DNA from: CAYLGY01 sp964383325
GTDB taxonomy: Bacteria; Pseudomonadota; Alphaproteobacteria; Rhizobiales; Rhizobiaceae
Assembly: GCA_964383325.1 (NCBI GenBank)
Contig: CAYLGY010000021.1
Span: forward strand, 1 to 34,813
Length of the DNA: 34,813 bases
Direction of reading: 5' to 3'
A program made the position numbers and the translations under genes. Below the pieces are notes generated by a model. That model made no database searches. It worked only from the letters and a program-made list of their open reading frames with translations, and was not told where the DNA came from. Below, piece by piece: positions 32,001-34,813 of the stretch (positions are counted from its first letter, which is position 1; each line of letters opens with the position of its first letter).

Positions 32001-32843
32001 ATGAGAGTGCAGGATCGGTCGTCGAGATGCACTGCGGCAATCGCTGCGCTCCTGCTCGGAGCGTCGCTCGCCGGATGTACGACCGCCAGCATGCCGACGG
32101 CCACGCAAGTCGCGCCGCTCGATCTTGCCCAGGGGTCGCAAGAGAATATTGCTTCGCTTACCGCGGTGATCGAGCGCAGCCCGGACGCCCAGGCCTACAA
32201 TATGCGCGGCACCGCCTATGGAAGGGCAGGCCGCAACCAGGAAGCGCTGGCGGATTTCGGCCGGGCGATCGAGCTCAATCCCGGCTTCTACCAGGCCTAT
32301 GCCAACCGGGCGTTGATCTGGCGCGCAATGGGCGACAACGCCAAGGCGATGGCGGATTACAACCGCGCCATCCAGCTCAATCCATCCTATGACACCGCCT
32401 ATATCGGCAGGGGCAATCTGTACCGCCGTGCCGGCCGCACGCAGGAAGCCTATCTGGATTTCGAGCGTGCGATCCAGCTCGATACCACCGATGCGCGGGC
32501 CTATCATTATCGCGGCCTGATCTACCAGTTGCGCGGCCAGCACAGCGCCGCCATCGAGGATTTCTCCACGGCGATCTCTCTCTCGTCCAGCTCGCCGGAG
32601 CCGTATAATGGCCGTGGGCTTTCCTATCTCGCGCTGGGCGATGACGAGAATGCCTTCTCTGACTTCAATACGGCCATCAAGCTCGACCGGAACATTGCGG
32701 AAAGCTGGGCAAACCAGGCGCTGGTCTATGAGCAGCGCGGCGAGCTGGAAAATGCCCGCCGCTCCTATCAGCAGGCCTTGCGCCTCGATCCGAATTTCCG
32801 GCCGGCGAGCAACGGCCTGGCCCGGGTCGGGCGCGGCGCCTGA
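32001..32843 (+). CDS. TPR-repeat lipoprotein
   Basis: 280 residues from the ATG at 32001. A lipoprotein signal peptide ends in the lipobox LAGC with C26 as the lipidated residue. The rest is about six tetratricopeptide repeats, seen as repeated blocks such as AYNMRGTAYGRAGRNQEALA and AYANRALIWRAMGDNAKAMA. Such proteins are envelope-bound scaffolds, comparable with NlpI; the partner is unknown. An upstream in-frame ATG at 31914 would add 29 residues before the signal peptide and is less likely. The rpsU-TPR neighbourhood looks familiar from rhizobia. Confidence 0.88.
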   Translation: MRVQDRSSRCTAAIAALLLGASLAGCTTASMPTATQVAPLDLAQGSQENIASLTAVIERSPDAQAYNMRGTAYGRAGRNQEALADFGRAIELNPGFYQAYANRALIWRAMGDNAKAMADYNRAIQLNPSYDTAYIGRGNLYRRAGRTQEAYLDFERAIQLDTTDARAYHYRGLIYQLRGQHSAAIEDFSTAISLSSSSPEPYNGRGLSYLALGDDENAFSDFNTAIKLDRNIAESWANQALVYEQRGELENARRSYQQALRLDPNFRPASNGLARVGRGA

Positions 32844-33060
32844 GCTGGCGGGGCGTCTTCCCTGCTCGTCCTCCCGGGCTCAATCGCCGAATAAAATTCC
32901 GAATATATCGGCACTATTCAATCTGAATACCGTAGAAGGATTCACGTCCCGGATATTTTTCGACGGGAATGGTTGCTGCTATCCCCAATGGTACAAAGTC
33001 CGGATTGCTGTCGGCCTATAGCTCTTCTGCATCCACGCGCATTCCCCAAGGAGCAGAAGA

Positions 33061-33789
33061 ATGACGTTTTCCCCGACAAGATACGGTACCTTCAGCAACA
33101 CCACAGCCACAGTTCCCTTGCTGGACAAGACGCCGCGAAAAATCCAGGAGCAGTCCGATCTGGCGAAATCGAAGGATTTTCGCATGTGGACGGATGTGAT
33201 CTCGAAGAATTTTTTTTTCGAACTGGAGAAAAATCCAAAGGTTCAATTCGAGCAGGTCTACAAGGACATCGTCTTCATGATGAATGCCAATGGGGTCAAG
33301 AATTTGAGCAAATCCAATCTTGATAGTCTCAAGCAGTCCGCATCAAGAGAAGTCAACCGGGAGTTGGCGAAGATGGAGGCGGATATTGTCAAGAGTTGCG
33401 TCGGAAATGTCGAGAAATGGATTGCCAGTCTCATGATAAAAGCGAAATTGCAGACGGAGCGTTGGCGGGGAGACCAAACCGAGATTCTCATCTGCCTCTA
33501 CCATGCCGGATTGATGACCGAGAAAAATTGTCGCAAGCTTGTTTTCGAGATCATAAATGAACTATTCATTTATTCATTTGACGATGAAGAAAATATACAG
33601 GGCGCATTCAAGGTTTTTAAAGAAAAAAATACAGATAAGATAGAAGAGTATAGGAAGATAGTAGATAAATTCCTGGCAAAGGAAAAAAAATACGTTCATA
33701 GAGAGCGATTCTTTCCGCATATCAAGCAAGACATTTTTCAGGAACTTAGAAGCAAGTCATTTGCGAAATATCGCATACGTCTGAACTAG
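33061..33789 (+). CDS. Third orphan protein, AT-rich
   Basis: I do not recognise this 242-residue protein. It has no signal peptide or TM helix. The N terminus is Ser/Thr-rich (MTFSPTRYGTFSNTTATVPL), and the rest is charged helix, Lys-rich towards the end. A strong AAGGAG lies 6 bases before the ATG. The DNA turns AT-rich from about 33540. Its stop codon lies in ACTAGT (33785-33790), exactly where a broken IS481-type transposase ends on the other strand, so the 3' end may be truncated by an insertion or rearrangement. No clear copy of the element at 2396 and 16391 is seen upstream. Its resemblance to the other two orphans is in composition and N-terminal character only. Confidence 0.75.
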   Translation: MTFSPTRYGTFSNTTATVPLLDKTPRKIQEQSDLAKSKDFRMWTDVISKNFFFELEKNPKVQFEQVYKDIVFMMNANGVKNLSKSNLDSLKQSASREVNRELAKMEADIVKSCVGNVEKWIASLMIKAKLQTERWRGDQTEILICLYHAGLMTEKNCRKLVFEIINELFIYSFDDEENIQGAFKVFKEKNTDKIEEYRKIVDKFLAKEKKYVHRERFFPHIKQDIFQELRSKSFAKYRIRLN

Positions 33790-34390
33790 TGGTGAGCTTT
33801 CCACAGCTTGTCCCTCGACAGGGCAAGTCTGCTGACTGGCGCTCTGGAATTCCCGCTGCCGTGCGGCCGATGCCAATTATGGCGCTGGAGCCATCCCGGC
33901 AACTCGGCGGCGCGAATTTGTGACGTCAGATATGCGAATGCGTCGGCCCATTCGCGCAATGCGGTCTGGATGAAGCGCCTGCCTTTGGTCTTTGGCGTGT
34001 CGGCCTGGTCCTGATCTGACGTAGCCCGAGTTCGAGGCAGGCGTCACGAAGGGCTTTGGACTAGTAGCAGGAGCCATCGCCCCTATGGAAGGACGAGAGG
34101 GAACTGCCGAGACGACGGTGCGCGCAGCTTTTCGGCGAAAACGTGGAAGAATTCCCATCCCGCCGCGGCTGTTGCTCTGGCCGGTGCGATCGCCGGTGAG
34201 GCGATGACCGACGCGATCGAAGCGCCGAGCTTCTTGATGTCGATGTGGATGAGGCCACCGGGATGCTCCCCTTCATGGCGGCGCATCGGCTCGGCCGGTT
34301 CCAGGGCAGCAAGCCGAGGAGGCCGAGGCGCTTCAGGATGCGGCTGACGGTAACTGGCGAAACGCCCACTTCGGCAGTGAAAGCGCACAT
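33786..34390 (-). pseudogene. IS481-family transposase remnant, frameshifted and truncated
   Basis: Reading the minus strand in shifting frames gives family-like pieces in order. These are TAEVGVSPVTVSRILKRLG (HTH), ALEPAEPMRRHEGEHPGG, LIHIDIKKLG (first catalytic Asp), RFDRVGHRLTGDRTGQSNSR, WEFFHV, ACLELGLRQIRTRP, FIQTALREWADAFAYLTSQI and RAAELPGWLQRHNWHRPHG. At least three frameshifts are needed. The segment with the second Asp is lost, and the usual NGKAERF reads KGRRF, so the catalytic Glu is gone. The N-terminal part upstream of about 34390 is missing, and the 3' end butts directly against the orphan gene at 33789. No terminal inverted repeats were found. Confidence 0.85.
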
Positions 34391-34402
34391 CGAGAGCGCT
34401 TC

Positions 34403-34690
34403 ATGTTTACATGGAAGCACGTTGAAAGCGTGGAATTTTCGTTCCTGCGAGGAGAACACCGCAGCACGATATGGATATCGGGCAAGGATTTCCGCGATGC
34501 AGGGCGGAAAGGGCTGCCAAGCCATCTCTTCCAGAACGAACTGCAATCGTTTCAGTTGGGTCTTGCGGTGATCCGGTCGCACCCGTACTGCACCGGACGC
34601 CATGAAAGCATGAAAAAACCGGCCCGCAAGGGGCCGGTTCATCGCAGTATGGCTGTCCAGCGATCCCGCGCTATTCGTCCAGCGCCTTGA
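34403..34690 (+). CDS. Doubtful open frame between the IS remnant and pntB
   Basis: A 95-residue frame starting MFTWKHVESVEFSFLRGEHR. The first about 60 residues look protein-like and the base composition is lower in GC, but the last third runs through the pntB terminator and the antisense of pntB. It may be a relic of a gene cut by the IS. The family is unknown. Confidence 0.2.
   Translation: MFTWKHVESVEFSFLRGEHRSTIWISGKDFRDAGRKGLPSHLFQNELQSFQLGLAVIRSHPYCTGRHESMKKPARKGPVHRSMAVQRSRAIRPAP
34613..34639 (-). terminator. Rho-independent terminator of pntB
   Basis: AACCGGCCC (34617-34625) pairs perfectly with GGGCCGGTT (34631-34639) around loop GCAAG. On the minus strand the stem is followed by a run of T (complement of the six A at 34613-34618). 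It lies about 30 bp after the pntB stop. Confidence 0.85.
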
Positions 34691-34813
34691 CGATTTCCTC
34701 GGTCATCTTCTTGGCGTCGCCGAGCAGCATCATCGTCCCGTCCTTGTAGAACAGCGTATTGTCGATGCCGGCATAGCCCGAGCCGAGCGACCGCTTGACG
34801 AACAGGCAGGTGC
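34671..34813 (-). CDS. pntB: NAD(P) transhydrogenase beta subunit, C-terminal end (partial)
   Basis: Only the last 46 complete codons are in the window. They encode VKRSLGSGYAGIDNTLFYKD and MMLLGDAKKMTEEIVKALDE and then a stop. This is the characteristic NADP-binding C terminus of PntB, the membrane subunit that couples hydride transfer between NADH and NADP to proton flow. The gene runs off the right edge. Confidence 0.92.
   Translation of the reverse strand, partial: TCLFVKRSLGSGYAGIDNTLFYKDGTMMLLGDAKKMTEEIVKALDE

Noticed and set aside
32844..33060. Third copy of the shared element before the orphan at 33061
   Set aside because: TTTTTCGA and a TATCC-like word occur, but spacing and the GAAACAA and CCGTCA words do not match.
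1..34813. CRISPR array, tRNA or rRNA genes
   Set aside because: No regularly spaced repeats and no cloverleaf or rRNA-like segments were seen in the short intergenic regions.

Overview
The window looks like a chromosomal segment of a GC-rich alphaproteobacterium, most likely a Hyphomicrobiales (Rhizobiales) member. The evidence is class I lysyl-tRNA synthetase, the long-form dCTP deaminase, metZ behind a SAM-II aptamer, the PdeM/helicase pair, heterotetrameric sarcosine oxidase, a GTG-started rpsU followed by a TPR lipoprotein, and several copies of a palindromic intergenic repeat of rhizobial type. No tRNA, rRNA or CRISPR array was seen. A 100-N assembly gap lies at 7100-7199, flanked by an identical 55-bp sequence on both sides.

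Layout: 1-2.3 kb, lysS (minus) and a divergent TerB-like gene. 2.5-6.9 kb, a 1480-residue orphan protein, AT-rich in its middle. 7.5-13.8 kb, a membrane protein resembling those annotated as fenitrothion hydrolase, followed by a complete branched-chain-amino-acid/amide-type ABC transporter (binding protein, two permeases, two ATPases) in tight operon order. 13.9-16.3 kb, dCTP deaminase (minus) and metZ (plus) with promoter, SAM-II riboswitch and a possible Shine-Dalgarno-sequestering platform. 16.5-17.3 kb, a second orphan protein. 17.3-20.7 kb, a minus-strand operon of a gamma-glutamylputrescine-synthetase-like enzyme, a matching FAD oxidase and a CDP-alcohol phosphatidyltransferase. 20.8-21.6 kb, a YiiX/YebB-like cysteine hydrolase. 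22.0-26.2 kb, a minus-strand operon of a TM protein, a DEXH helicase and the PdeM phosphoesterase. 26.3-31.3 kb, soxBDAG. 31.6-32.8 kb, rpsU and a TPR lipoprotein. 33.1-33.8 kb, a third orphan ORF abutting a decayed IS481-type transposase. The window ends in the 3' end of pntB.

The housekeeping and catabolic part is coherent: uptake of amides or amino acids, polyamine and sarcosine/betaine breakdown, and sulfur amino acid synthesis. Scattered through it are three compositionally foreign orphan ORFs (2492-6934, 16462-17325, 33061-33789). The first two share a 43-bp upstream sequence with identical internal spacing (TGTGC-N5-GAAACAA-N-CGC-N2-CCGTCA-N8-TAT) although they lie 14 kb apart. This suggests a co-regulated set of horizontally acquired genes. 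The largest has a Ser/Thr-rich N terminus, a disordered Pro-rich stretch and EPIYA-like tyrosine motifs, so a secreted host-directed effector is a reasonable but unproven hypothesis. This dispersed regulon is the best candidate in the window for an undescribed system.
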